From positions 1 through 58,271 of the forward strand of contig NZ_FOLV01000022.1 in NCBI RefSeq assembly GCF_900112415.1: a stretch of DNA of 58,271 nt. Reading direction: 5' to 3'. Numbering within the stretch: position 1 is the stretch's first letter; each line of letters opens with the position of its first letter. Of this stretch, positions 45,203-52,579 are shown piece by piece. The notes below the pieces were generated by a model. The model did no database searches and was not told the DNA's origin. It saw nothing but the letters and a program-made list of their open reading frames with translations. This DNA comes from Bacillus sp. 491mf. GTDB taxonomy: Bacteria > Bacillota > Bacilli > Bacillales > Bacillaceae_G. The position numbers and the translations under genes were made by a program.

Positions 45203-46191
45203 AAAAAGGGTTAAAAGTGTTATTAGCAGCTTCGTTATTATTTACATTTGCAGGCTGCTCAGCAGGCAAGAAAGAAGAAAGTAAAGAGAAAAAAGTAACA
45301 GTAGTATTGGATTGGTTTCCAAATACAAATCATACTGGTTTATATGTAGCAAAGACGAAAGAGTATTATAAAAAACAAGGGTTAGATGTAGAAATTATTC
45401 AGCCAGGTGAAAATACGTCTGCTGAACAAATGGTAGCATCAGGTAAAGCTGATTTTGGTGTAAGTTATCAAGAGAACGTAACAACAGCAAGGGTTGAAGA
45501 TATTCCAGTTGTATCAATTGGTGCGGTTATTCAACATAATACATCTGCATTTGCATCTTTAAAAAAGGATAACATCACATCTCCAAAAGCATTTGAAGGA
45601 AAACGATATGGCGGTTGGGGAGCACCGGCTGAAGAAGCGACATTAAAAACAGTTATGGATAAGCATCAAGCAGACTATAATAAAGTGCAAAAAGTTGTGC
45701 TTGGACAAACAGATTTCTTTAAATCGATTGGCCGTGATGCTGATTTTGAGTGGATCTATTATGGCTGGGATGGTATTGAAGCGAAGAGAAAAGGCATTGA
45801 GCTGAACACGATTATGTTAAAAGATTTAAATCCAGCATTAGATTATTATAGTCCTGTTATTATTACTAGTGAAAAACATGTAAAACAAGATAAAGACTTT
45901 GTGAAGAAGTTTATGAACGCAACAACAGATGGCTATAACTTTGCAATTAAAGAACCGAAAGAAGCAGCGGATATTTTAATTAAAAATGTACCGGACATTA
46001 ATAAAGAGCTTGTACAAGAAAGCCAAAAATGGTTAAGTACGAAATATCAAGATGATGCGAAAGCGTGGGGAGTACAGAAGGAAGAAGTATGGACGAATTA
46101 TATGAATTTCTTATATGACAATAAAGTCATTAAAAAGAAAATTGATGTGAAAGCGGCCTTTACGAACGAATTCCTTCCGAATGAAAAATGA
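45199..46191 (+). CDS. thiY: ThiY-like NMT1/THI5 substrate-binding lipoprotein
   Basis: The 330-residue precursor has a signal peptide ending in the lipobox FTFAGC. It then has LDWFPNTNHTGLYVAKTKEY, a hallmark of THI5/NMT1-type pyrimidine-binding proteins, followed by SYQENVTTARVEDIPVVS and RYGGWGAPAEEATLK. It delivers the thiamine pyrimidine precursor to the permease. RBS GGGAG precedes the ATG at 45199. Confidence 0.9.
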   Translation: MKKGLKVLLAASLLFTFAGCSAGKKEESKEKKVTVVLDWFPNTNHTGLYVAKTKEYYKKQGLDVEIIQPGENTSAEQMVASGKADFGVSYQENVTTARVEDIPVVSIGAVIQHNTSAFASLKKDNITSPKAFEGKRYGGWGAPAEEATLKTVMDKHQADYNKVQKVVLGQTDFFKSIGRDADFEWIYYGWDGIEAKRKGIELNTIMLKDLNPALDYYSPVIITSEKHVKQDKDFVKKFMNATTDGYNFAIKEPKEAADILIKNVPDINKELVQESQKWLSTKYQDDAKAWGVQKEEVWTNYMNFLYDNKVIKKKIDVKAAFTNEFLPNEK

Positions 46192-46937
46192 GCGGACTAC
46201 AAGTAAAAGACGTTACGAAAACATTTGATGAGAAAACAGTGCTAGAGCATATGAACGTTGTGGTTCAAGAGGGTGAATTCGTTTCTTTTGTTGGACCAAG
46301 TGGTTGCGGAAAAAGTACGTTATTAAACATTATAGCTGGCATTGAACAAGCAAATGATGGAGATGTGATTTACGAAAACCAATCCGTTATGAATCGAAAC
46401 ATTGTGAGCTATATGCCGCAGCAAGATCTCTTGCTTCCATGGCGTTCAGCCCTTCATAATATTGTATTACCGTTAGAAATTGAAGGACAATCGAAAAGAA
46501 AGCGATTAGAAATTGGTATGGAAGCATTACGGCAATTTGGACTTGATGAATATGCAGATCATTATCCAGACGCGTTATCAGGTGGAATGCGGCAACGTGT
46601 TAGCTTCTTACGGACGTATTTATGTGATAAACCGATTATGCTTCTTGATGAACCCTTTGGAAAACTAGATGCATTTACAAAAATGGAAGTGCATAGCTGG
46701 TTATTAGAGTCATGGCAAAAAGGGAAACAAACGATCATAATGGTTACGCATGACCTAGACGAAGCGATTTTGTTATCAGATCGCGTCTTCATTCTGTCAC
46801 AGCAACCTTCAACAATTGTCGGCGAAGTGAAAGTGAACTTGCCGCGCCCTAGAACGATGGACATGTTAACGTCAGAAGAATTAAAAGAAGATAAAACAGA
46901 GATATTGAAAATACTAGCTCCTTATATGAGGAAATAA
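46188..46937 (+). CDS. thiZ: ThiZ-like ABC ATPase
   Basis: The 249-residue ATPase has Walker A GPSGCGKST, signature LSGGMRQR, Walker B IMLLDEPFGKLD and the H-loop IMVTHDLDEA. Its ATG overlaps the thiY stop (ATGA). It is the energising subunit of the ThiXYZ-like importer and the last gene of the TPP-regulated operon. Confidence 0.9.
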   Translation: MSGLQVKDVTKTFDEKTVLEHMNVVVQEGEFVSFVGPSGCGKSTLLNIIAGIEQANDGDVIYENQSVMNRNIVSYMPQQDLLLPWRSALHNIVLPLEIEGQSKRKRLEIGMEALRQFGLDEYADHYPDALSGGMRQRVSFLRTYLCDKPIMLLDEPFGKLDAFTKMEVHSWLLESWQKGKQTIIMVTHDLDEAILLSDRVFILSQQPSTIVGEVKVNLPRPRTMDMLTSEELKEDKTEILKILAPYMRK

Positions 46938-46943
46938 AGCATT

Positions 46944-46995
46944 ACCCCTTAACGGTTTTTGATACTATTAACTGTTAAGTGGTTTTTTGTTAGAT
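46944..46995 (+). terminator. Likely terminator of the ThiXYZ-like operon
   Basis: CCCCTTAACGG and CTGTTAAGTGG form an imperfect stem followed by TTTTTTG. Confidence 0.6.
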
Positions 46996-47107
46996 TCTAA
47001 GCAGGAATTTTAACAAATTTGCAGAATTTAGCATATGATAGAATAAATGTATGATTTTTGTTTATTCTATATACAAATAATAATTTCTAAAGAGGTGAAA
47101 GGATAAG

Positions 47108-47146
47108 ATGACTTTATCAACTGTTCTTCAAATGGTTTTGGCTTGA
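47108..47146 (+). CDS. 12-codon leader peptide upstream of the ABC-F gene
   Basis: ATG at 47108 opens a 12-residue frame, MTLSTVLQMVLA, ended by TGA at 47144. It is preceded by AGAGGTGAAAGG, as good an RBS as the real genes have. The stop codon lies inside a segment that can pair with downstream attenuator sequence, which suggests a stalling-sensitive leader peptide. Confidence 0.6.
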   Translation: MTLSTVLQMVLA

Positions 47147-47270
47147 TAAGGGAGTAGTCTGCCCATTTTTTGAGTAAAAGCCAACCGAAAGACAGTAGAT
47201 AAAGAACCTTATTCCTTTTTTACGATAATAATTTGTAATGGATAAGGTGTGTTTACCTTATCCATTTTTA
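47132..47270 (+). promoter_or_regulatory. Attenuator of the ABC-F gene
   Basis: A terminator hairpin, AATGGATAAGGT (47237-47248) with ACCTTATCCATT (47255-47266) and a T run, lies between the leader peptide and the ABC-F gene. ACCTTATTCC (47206-47215) is a competing partner of GGATAAGGT, and TGATAAGG at the leader stop codon (47144-47151) can in turn pair with ACCTTATTCC. GGTTTTGGCTT (47134-47144) also pairs with AAGCCAACC (about 47179-47187). Mutually exclusive pairings of this kind are classic transcription attenuation. Confidence 0.6.
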
Positions 47271-47349
47271 CGTTTAGCGAATTGAATATTGTTTTTTTGT
47301 ACTGTTCTCTCGTTTGGCTTTAGATGTAAAGCGAAAAGGAGAGAGTAAA

Positions 47350-48888
47350 ATGAGTATGTTATCAGTTGAAAATCTTACCCATATGTATGGGGATAAAATA
47401 ATCTTTCAAAATATTGGTTTTCGATTACTTCGAGGTGAGCATGTTGGTCTTGTAGGGAGCAACGGAGCGGGAAAATCAACGTTACTGCGTATATTAGCAG
47501 GAGAGTTACTTCCTGATAAGGGAGCGATTGAATGGTTTCCTCAGATGAAGATCGGTTTTTTACAGCAACATATAGATTTGCAGGCTGGCACAACGATTAT
47601 GCAGTATTTACAAAGTGCCTTTGCTCACTTGTATGATATCGAGAATAAGATGCTGCAAATCGCAGAGAAAATGGCAACATGTGATAACCTGGAACAATTG
47701 TTAGTGAAATACGGAGAATTACAAAGTGTACTTGAGCATTCTGATTTTTATCATGTTGAGGAAAAAATCGAAATGATTGCTACGGGATTAGGAATTTTAG
47801 AACTTGGTATGGATCGCGATGTGGCACAACTAAGCGGCGGCCAACGCACAAAACTGTTATTAGGAAAATTATTATTAGAAGAGCCGCACGTTTTATTACT
47901 CGATGAACCAACAAACTATCTTGATAACGTGCATATTGAATGGCTTATGGGTTATTTGAAACATTATGAACACGCTTATATTGTCGTTTCGCATGATGAA
48001 AGGTTTTTAAATGAAATTACGAATGTCATTTATCATTTAGAACATAAAGGACTGAAACGCTATATCGGCAATTATCAATCATTCATAACAAACTATGAGC
48101 AACATAAACAGCAATTACAAGTCGCGTATGATAGGCAACAAAAAGAGATGGAAAGACTAAAGAACTTTATTCAAAAGAATAAAATTCGTAAAGCGAAACA
48201 AGCAAAGAGCCGTGAGAAAGTATTAGCAAAAATAAATCAAATCGGAAAACCAACTTCTGCACTGCAACCGCGCTTTATGTTTCAGGTGCACTTGGATCCA
48301 GTTAGCCGAATTTTAGAGACTAAAGATATGCAGATTGGTTATAAAGAGCCTTTATTCAGCCCCATTGATTTACAAATAAAGCGCGGTGAAAAAATTGCAA
48401 TCGTCGGCTATAACGGGATTGGGAAAACAACAATGTTAAAAACAATGCTTGGGTATTTGCAGCCGTTAAGTGGCACGGTGCAAATAGGAGAGCGAGTAAA
48501 CCCGGCGTATTTTGCACAAGAGGAATTTGCTACGGAGCAAACACCGCTTGAGGAAGTATGGTCACTGCGGCCAGATATGACGCAAAAACAAATTCGGCAA
48601 TCATTAGCAAGATGCGGCTTAACAGAAGAGCACATTTTACAGCCGCTTTGTTCTTTAAGCGGCGGAGAACAAACGAAAGTACGTTTATGTGAGTTAATGT
48701 TAACAGAAAGTAATGTACTTGTTTTAGATGAACCGACGAATCATTTAGATGTTCGGGCAAAAGAAGCACTGAAGCAAGCTCTTATGGAATATGAAGGCAC
48801 AGTGCTACTCGTTTCTCATGAACCAGATTTTTATGAAGAATGGGTGACGCAGGTTTGGATTGTGCAGGACTGGTGCAACCGCACTTAA
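47350..48888 (+). CDS. ABC-F family ATPase (YfmM/VmlR-like ribosome protection or translation factor)
   Basis: The 512-residue protein has two ABC domains and no membrane segments. The first has GSNGAGKST, LSGGQRTK, LLLDEPTNYLD and VSHDERFL; the second has GYNGIGKTT, LSGGEQTK, LVLDEPTNHLD and VSHEPDF. A charged linker of about 80 residues (KKQQL... KNKIRKAKQAKSREKVL) joins them, as in the P-site tRNA-interaction motif of ABC-F proteins. ABC-F members rescue stalled ribosomes or dislodge antibiotics. The N-terminus resembles YfmM. The ATG at 47350 follows AAAAGGAGAG. The attenuated leader suggests drug-inducible expression, which is inference. Confidence 0.88.
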   Translation: MSMLSVENLTHMYGDKIIFQNIGFRLLRGEHVGLVGSNGAGKSTLLRILAGELLPDKGAIEWFPQMKIGFLQQHIDLQAGTTIMQYLQSAFAHLYDIENKMLQIAEKMATCDNLEQLLVKYGELQSVLEHSDFYHVEEKIEMIATGLGILELGMDRDVAQLSGGQRTKLLLGKLLLEEPHVLLLDEPTNYLDNVHIEWLMGYLKHYEHAYIVVSHDERFLNEITNVIYHLEHKGLKRYIGNYQSFITNYEQHKQQLQVAYDRQQKEMERLKNFIQKNKIRKAKQAKSREKVLAKINQIGKPTSALQPRFMFQVHLDPVSRILETKDMQIGYKEPLFSPIDLQIKRGEKIAIVGYNGIGKTTMLKTMLGYLQPLSGTVQIGERVNPAYFAQEEFATEQTPLEEVWSLRPDMTQKQIRQSLARCGLTEEHILQPLCSLSGGEQTKVRLCELMLTESNVLVLDEPTNHLDVRAKEALKQALMEYEGTVLLVSHEPDFYEEWVTQVWIVQDWCNRT

Positions 48889-48935
48889 TAGTGAGGAAAG
48901 TGTTTCTTGTTAGTTGAACCAATCGGGCTTTTACA

Positions 48936-49000
48936 GGCAGTTATACCCCCACCTATCTTCTTTGCTTCTCTTCCAATCTTGAGGTGGGGGTCTTACTGCC
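48936..49000. repeat. Long imperfect palindrome, possible PATE/IS605-type remnant
   Basis: GGCAGTTATACCCCCACCT (48936-48954) and AGGTGGGGGTCTTACTGCC (48982-49000) are 19-bp inverted arms with two mismatches around a 27-bp pyrimidine-rich loop. It may also terminate the ABC-F transcript. See findings. Confidence 0.65.
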
Positions 49001-49044
49001 CGTTAATGCGGGATAAACTGTAAATAAGGGGAGGGGGTGGTGTT

Positions 49045-49416
49045 ATGGATATTTTTTCGATTCTTGCGGAGGAACGTATTCGGCAAGCGCTGAAAAATGG
49101 TGAATTTGAAGACCTGCCAGGGAAAGGGAAACCTCTTGAGTTAGAAGATTTATCGATGATCCCAGAAGAACTTCGCATGAGTTACAAAATTTTAAAAAAT
49201 GCTGGTATGATCCCTGAAGAAATGCAGTTACAAAAAGAGATGTTAAAAATAGAAGATCTAATTGCTTGTTGTCATGATGAGGAAGAGAGACAACAATTAC
49301 AAGAAGAATTAACGGCGAAATCACTTCGTTTTCAACAACTGATCGAAGAGCGAAAAATGAAAGGAACAGCTTCATTTGGTATATACCGCGATAAGATATT
49401 TCGAAAACTTTTGTAA
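49045..49416 (+). CDS. DUF1992-domain protein (DnaJC28-like conserved domain)
   Basis: The 123-residue protein begins ILAEERIRQALKNGEFEDLP and then GKGKPLELEDLSMIPEELRM, the hallmark of DUF1992, a domain also found in eukaryotic DNAJC28. The remainder is a charged helical tail. No catalytic motif is visible, and the function is unknown. RBS GGGGAGGGGG. Confidence 0.8.
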   Translation: MDIFSILAEERIRQALKNGEFEDLPGKGKPLELEDLSMIPEELRMSYKILKNAGMIPEEMQLQKEMLKIEDLIACCHDEEERQQLQEELTAKSLRFQQLIEERKMKGTASFGIYRDKIFRKLL

Positions 49417-49441
49417 GGAAGATCGTATGATTTTGAAGTAA

Positions 49442-49594
49442 ATAAGAGAGAACGATTGTTATCTGTACAATTATCTCGAAAATCATCCTAATTTAGGTAA
49501 AAATGTAATTTTATTAAAGGATATGAAGAGAGTTTTGTCGAAATATTTAGTTGTGACTGCTTTCCCTGAAAAATATAAATTGCACTCTAGTTGA
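49442..49594 (+). other. Open frame without start, possible gene remnant
   Basis: Between TAA at 49439 and TGA at 49592 one frame stays open for 50 codons and reads like protein (CYLYNYLENHPNLGKNVILL, then KDMKRVLSKYLVV). It has no start codon with an RBS. It could be the tail of a lost gene or chance. Confidence 0.25.
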
Positions 49595-49616
49595 GGAGTG
49601 AAAGGGGGATTTTAGG

Positions 49617-49865
49617 ATGGAAATGGAAATGATAGTAGGCGTTATGTTTTTTATTTTACTGTTTGCAATTATTGTAAAAGTAAGTGCATCGAGCGGAAGA
49701 AAAAAGGGACGAAAACGATACAATTCCGATTCAACGGATAGTACAGGATATAGTGCACCAATATTTTTTGCAGACTCTAGTGACAGCTCAGGAGATTGTG
49801 GAAGTTCTTTTGGCGGAGATGGTGGCAGTTGTGGCGGTGGAGATGGCGGCGGAGGTGGAGATTAA
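49617..49865 (+). CDS. Small membrane-anchored Gly/Ser/Cys-rich protein
   Basis: The 82-residue product has one N-terminal transmembrane helix (residues 4-23) and a basic stretch (SGRKKGRKR). A Ser/Asp-rich middle follows, then a glycine-rich C-terminal tail containing two cysteines (GDCGSSFGGDGGSCGGG). AAAGGGGG precedes the ATG. I do not recognise a named family; Gly-rich tails of this sort end some TPM-domain and small membrane proteins. It is followed by a terminator. Confidence 0.65.
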   Translation: MEMEMIVGVMFFILLFAIIVKVSASSGRKKGRKRYNSDSTDSTGYSAPIFFADSSDSSGDCGSSFGGDGGSCGGGDGGGGGD

Positions 49866-49869
49866 CACA

Positions 49870-49898
49870 GAAATGCGCCTGAAGTGGCGCATTTTTTA
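49870..49898 (+). terminator. Terminator after the Gly-rich small protein
   Basis: AAATGCGCC pairs with GGCGCATTT, followed by a T run. Confidence 0.9.
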
Positions 49899-49910
49899 TT
49901 GTTTTGAAAT

Positions 49911-50019
49911 TTAAACAAACGTTTGATTAGTTGGGGGGAAGCCTTGGAAAATGTATTAAACAAACGTTTGATTAGTTGAGGGGAAGGCTTGTGAAATCTA
50001 TTAAACAAACGTTTGATTA
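49911..50019. repeat. 45-bp tandem repeat carrying the AAACAAACGTTTG palindrome
   Basis: TTAAACAAACGTTTGATTA occurs at 49911-49929, 49956-49974 and 50001-50019, exactly 45 bp apart. The intervening text (GTTGGGGGGAAGCCTTG / GTTGAGGGGAAGGCTTG) is also repeated with a few changes. A fourth, solo copy ends thiE at 35633. Confidence 0.9.
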
Positions 50020-50057
50020 ATGGGAGAAAAGCGCTATTAGAAACTGAAAGATAGGCA

Positions 50058-50215
50058 TAAAAAGCTCTTTTTTTAAGGGGGGCGAGAGCATCTGGCTGTG
50101 CATGGAAACGGTCAGTTCCTTTTCCTGCCACGTGCAAGATTTAAAACAGAGGGAACAAGCAAGTAGCTGGCATGCTGTATTCTACATAGCAGCGACTTAT
50201 GTGTTGGAAAATCAA
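50058..50215 (-). repeat. bcr1-like interspersed repeat, copy I (inverted, full length)
   Basis: It contains AGGGGGGCGAGAGCATCTGG, GCATGGAAACGGTCAG, CTGCCACGTGCAAG and CTACATAGCAGCGACTTATG, the reverse complement order of the family, and runs into AAAATATATTCATATAAAT. Confidence 0.65.
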
Positions 50216-50271
50216 AATATATTCATATAAATAAACACCTGATTAATAAAGAGATAAAGAGGGAATATGGA

Positions 50272-50415
50272 ATGGAAAAAAAGCCGAAATTGAAAAACAA
50301 AGGGAAAATGATTGCATTTGCTGTAGTGGGGGGTGGGTTTGTTTTATTTAAGATTGCGTTAAAACTTTGGAAAGTGTATGCGATTCATAACTGGATTGAT
50401 AAGATGTTTTCATAA
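50272..50415 (+). CDS. 47-residue single-helix membrane protein
   Basis: The frame begins MEKKPKLKNKGKMIAFAVVG and continues with a hydrophobic helix (residues 13-31), then WKVYAIHNWIDKMFS. AGAGGGA lies upstream. The positive-inside N-terminus and the single helix are typical of genuine small membrane proteins. The function is unknown. A terminator follows six bases after the stop. Confidence 0.65.
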   Translation: MEKKPKLKNKGKMIAFAVVGGGFVLFKIALKLWKVYAIHNWIDKMFS

Positions 50416-50419
50416 ATAA

Positions 50420-50457
50420 GGAAATTTCCTCTTGTAAGAAAGAGGAAATTTTTGTTA
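50420..50457 (+). terminator. Terminator after the 47-residue protein
   Basis: GGAAATTTCCTCTT pairs with AAGAGGAAATTTTT. Confidence 0.8.
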
Positions 50458-50461
50458 AAAT

Positions 50462-50482
50462 TAGACTGAACGGTCGGTTTAG
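50462..50482. promoter_or_regulatory. TetR-type operator 1 (before the tetR gene)
   Basis: TAGACTGAACGGTCGGTTTAG is identical base for base to the site at 51107-51127 and has the ACCGACCGTT-type dyad of TetR operators. It lies 12 bp upstream of the regulator start, which implies autoregulation. Confidence 0.75.
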
Positions 50483-50494
50483 TGAGGTGCAATA

Positions 50495-51079
50495 ATGAGA
50501 AAGAGTGCTGAAGAAATTAAAAGAGAAATTGCTTATAAAGCAAAAGAGCTATTTTCAAAAACAGGGTATGCAGCAACATCTATGGAAGACATTTGTGAAG
50601 TTACTGAGCGGAGTAAGGGCAGTATTTATTATCACTTTAAAAGTAAAGAAGAATTGTTTTTATTTGTAGTGAAGCAGCATACGTACGATTGGCTGGAAAA
50701 ATGGGCCGAAAAAGAAAAGCAGTATCAGACAAGTACAGAAAAGCTGTATGGTCTTGCTGAATATTTTGTGGACGATGTCCAAAACCCAATTTCTAGTACA
50801 ATTGAGGAATTTTTAACGAGTCAAGTTGTAAGGAAAGATATAATGGATGAAATGATTGCCTTAACTCGTGAAACGTATGGGATTTTCAAGAAGCTAGTCG
50901 AAGAAGGAATGGCATCAGGTGAATTTCGCCAAGATGATGTAAATGATCTCATGTACGTTGTGAACGGTCTATTAGCTGGACTTGGTCCACTATATTATGA
51001 AATGAATGTAGAAGAAATGAAACGGATTTATAAGAAAGCAATTGATGTTTTATTACAGGGAATGGCAGCTGGATCGTAA
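50495..51079 (+). CDS. TetR/AcrR-family repressor
   Basis: The 194-residue protein has the N-terminal TetR helix-turn-helix: IAYKAKELFSKTGYAATSME followed by DICEVTERSKGSIYYHFKSK. The helical C-terminal ligand domain ends with a YsiA/QacR-like segment. An identical 21-bp operator precedes both this gene and the MFS gene, so it most likely represses both until a drug-like ligand binds. RBS GTGAGGTG. Confidence 0.9.
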   Translation: MRKSAEEIKREIAYKAKELFSKTGYAATSMEDICEVTERSKGSIYYHFKSKEELFLFVVKQHTYDWLEKWAEKEKQYQTSTEKLYGLAEYFVDDVQNPISSTIEEFLTSQVVRKDIMDEMIALTRETYGIFKKLVEEGMASGEFRQDDVNDLMYVVNGLLAGLGPLYYEMNVEEMKRIYKKAIDVLLQGMAAGS

Positions 51080-51106
51080 TGTCAGCGCTTTTCTTTTGAA
51101 ACTAAT

Positions 51107-51127
51107 TAGACTGAACGGTCGGTTTAG
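51107..51127. promoter_or_regulatory. TetR-type operator 2 (before the MFS gene)
   Basis: It is an exact copy of operator 1, 15 bp upstream of the MFS start and 27 bp after the tetR stop. A separate promoter for the pump is implied. Confidence 0.75.
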
Positions 51128-51142
51128 AAAAGAGGAGATACG

Positions 51143-52339
51143 ATGAATGCTTTGTTAAAAAATCGAGTGTTTCTGCTTGTAATTGCTTCTGATATTTTAC
51201 AACAATTTGCGATTTGGATCCGAAATATGGCGCTTTTGTTTTTTGTTATGGAACAGACAAATAATGATCCCGTTTCTGTTTCTATATTGTCTGTCATGGA
51301 ATATGCTCCTATATTTATCTTTTCGTTTGTTGGAGGTGCCTTGGCTGATCGGTGGAATCCAAAGCGCACAATGATTACAGGGGATATATTAAGTGCACTA
51401 TCTATCGTTATGATTGTATCATTGTTAAATGTTGGGTATTGGCAAGCGTTATTTGCTGCAACATTTGTGTCAGCAGTCGTCAGCCAATTTTCACAGCCAG
51501 CAACTTCGCGCGTTTTTAAACATCATGTCGAAGAGGAACATGTTAGTGCAGCCATTGCAATATCTCAAAGTTTACAAGCATTATTCCTTATCTTTGGTCC
51601 AGTTGTCGGAACATTTGTATATACGCAGCTCGGTTTATCCGTATCATTGTACAGCTTAATCATTCTTTTTGCTTTATCAGCCCTTTGTCTTTCATTGCTG
51701 CCAAGGTGGGAGAAAGCGGTAGAGATGACGCAATCTTCATTATGGAATGATATAAAAGAAGGTTGGTTGTATGTGTTACGTTCGAATCCTCTGCTAATGT
51801 TGACTGCTGCTTTTTCAATCATTGGTTTAGCATCGGGGTTAGTACAACCGCTTGAAATCTTTCTCGTTGTGGAGCGGTTAGGAATGGAGAAAGAAGCTGT
51901 CCAATATTTAACTGCAGCTGATGGCATTGGAATGTTAATTGGGGGCGGCATAGCAGCTATGGTTGCTACAAAAGTAAAGCAGAAACATTTGCTCGTTTTT
52001 GGGATGCTCGTTTTAGCCGTCTCATTTGTTGTAGAAGGATTTTCGACTTCGTTTTGGATTACAGTGTGCATGCGTTTTATAACAGGAATTTGTTTAGCTT
52101 GTGTAAATATCGTAATCGGAACGTTTATGATTCAACTTGTAGATGAAAACATGATTGGCCGGGTAAACGGAACGGTATTACCGCTATTTATGAGTACATT
52201 GTTAATCGGTGTTTCACTAGGAGGAGTATTGAAGGAGACAACTTCGCTCGTAATCGTATTTAGTATAGCGGCAGTATTAGGTTTAGCAGCTGTTTTACCG
52301 ATACTTCGAATGAAAATGACACAAAAACAAGAAGGATAA
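51143..52339 (+). CDS. MFS efflux transporter under TetR control
   Basis: The 398-residue protein has 12 hydrophobic helices and the MFS loop DRWNPKRTMITGDILSA between helices 2 and 3. It is of the MFS_3 (macrolide-efflux-like) type. With the adjacent TetR repressor it is probably an inducible drug or toxic-lipid exporter; the substrate is unknown. RBS AGAGGAG. A terminator hairpin (GGAGCTGAC / GTCAGCTCC) follows at 52351-52389. Confidence 0.85.
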   Translation: MNALLKNRVFLLVIASDILQQFAIWIRNMALLFFVMEQTNNDPVSVSILSVMEYAPIFIFSFVGGALADRWNPKRTMITGDILSALSIVMIVSLLNVGYWQALFAATFVSAVVSQFSQPATSRVFKHHVEEEHVSAAIAISQSLQALFLIFGPVVGTFVYTQLGLSVSLYSLIILFALSALCLSLLPRWEKAVEMTQSSLWNDIKEGWLYVLRSNPLLMLTAAFSIIGLASGLVQPLEIFLVVERLGMEKEAVQYLTAADGIGMLIGGGIAAMVATKVKQKHLLVFGMLVLAVSFVVEGFSTSFWITVCMRFITGICLACVNIVIGTFMIQLVDENMIGRVNGTVLPLFMSTLLIGVSLGGVLKETTSLVIVFSIAAVLGLAAVLPILRMKMTQKQEG

Positions 52340-52350
52340 AAGATAAAAAC

Positions 52351-52389
52351 GGAGCTGACTTGGAAAAGGACGAATGTCAGCTCCTTTTC
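52351..52389 (+). terminator. Terminator after the TetR-controlled MFS gene
   Basis: CGGAGCTGAC and GTCAGCTCC form the stem, followed by TTTT. Confidence 0.8.
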
Positions 52390-52440
52390 GGGCATTTAGA
52401 ATGTTGAACATTGTCGGATCGTCTTTAAATCGTGTCGAAT

Positions 52441-52512
52441 CGCCGATATATCGAAAAAATCGCCGATATATTGCAAAAAACGGTCGATATATTTGAAAAA
52501 TCGCCGATATAT
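52441..52512 (+). repeat. CGCCGATATAT array, four units
   Basis: Units start at 52441, 52461, 52482 (GGTCGATATAT) and 52502, a 20-21 bp period with A-rich spacers. The header GCATTTAGAATGTTGAACATTG is shared with the 57532 array. Confidence 0.8.
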
Positions 52513-52529
52513 CAGTGTACATATAATAA

Positions 52530-52577
52530 GGAGCTGGTTCAAAAGACATTTACATCTCTTTTGAGTCAGCTCCGTTT
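52530..52577 (-). terminator. Terminator of the UMF1-type MFS gene
   Basis: On the minus strand GGAGCTGACTCAAAAGA pairs with TCTTTTGAACCAGCTCC just after the stop codon. Confidence 0.8.
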
Positions 52578-52579
52578 CA

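Noticed and set aside
46991-47107. Manganese (yybP-ykoY) riboswitch before the ABC-F gene
   Set aside because: AAGGGAGTAG after the leader peptide faintly recalls that class, but the other conserved elements are missing and the pairing pattern fits attenuation better.
49911-50019. CRISPR array
   Set aside because: There are only three units, the spacers are themselves repeated, and no cas genes are nearby.
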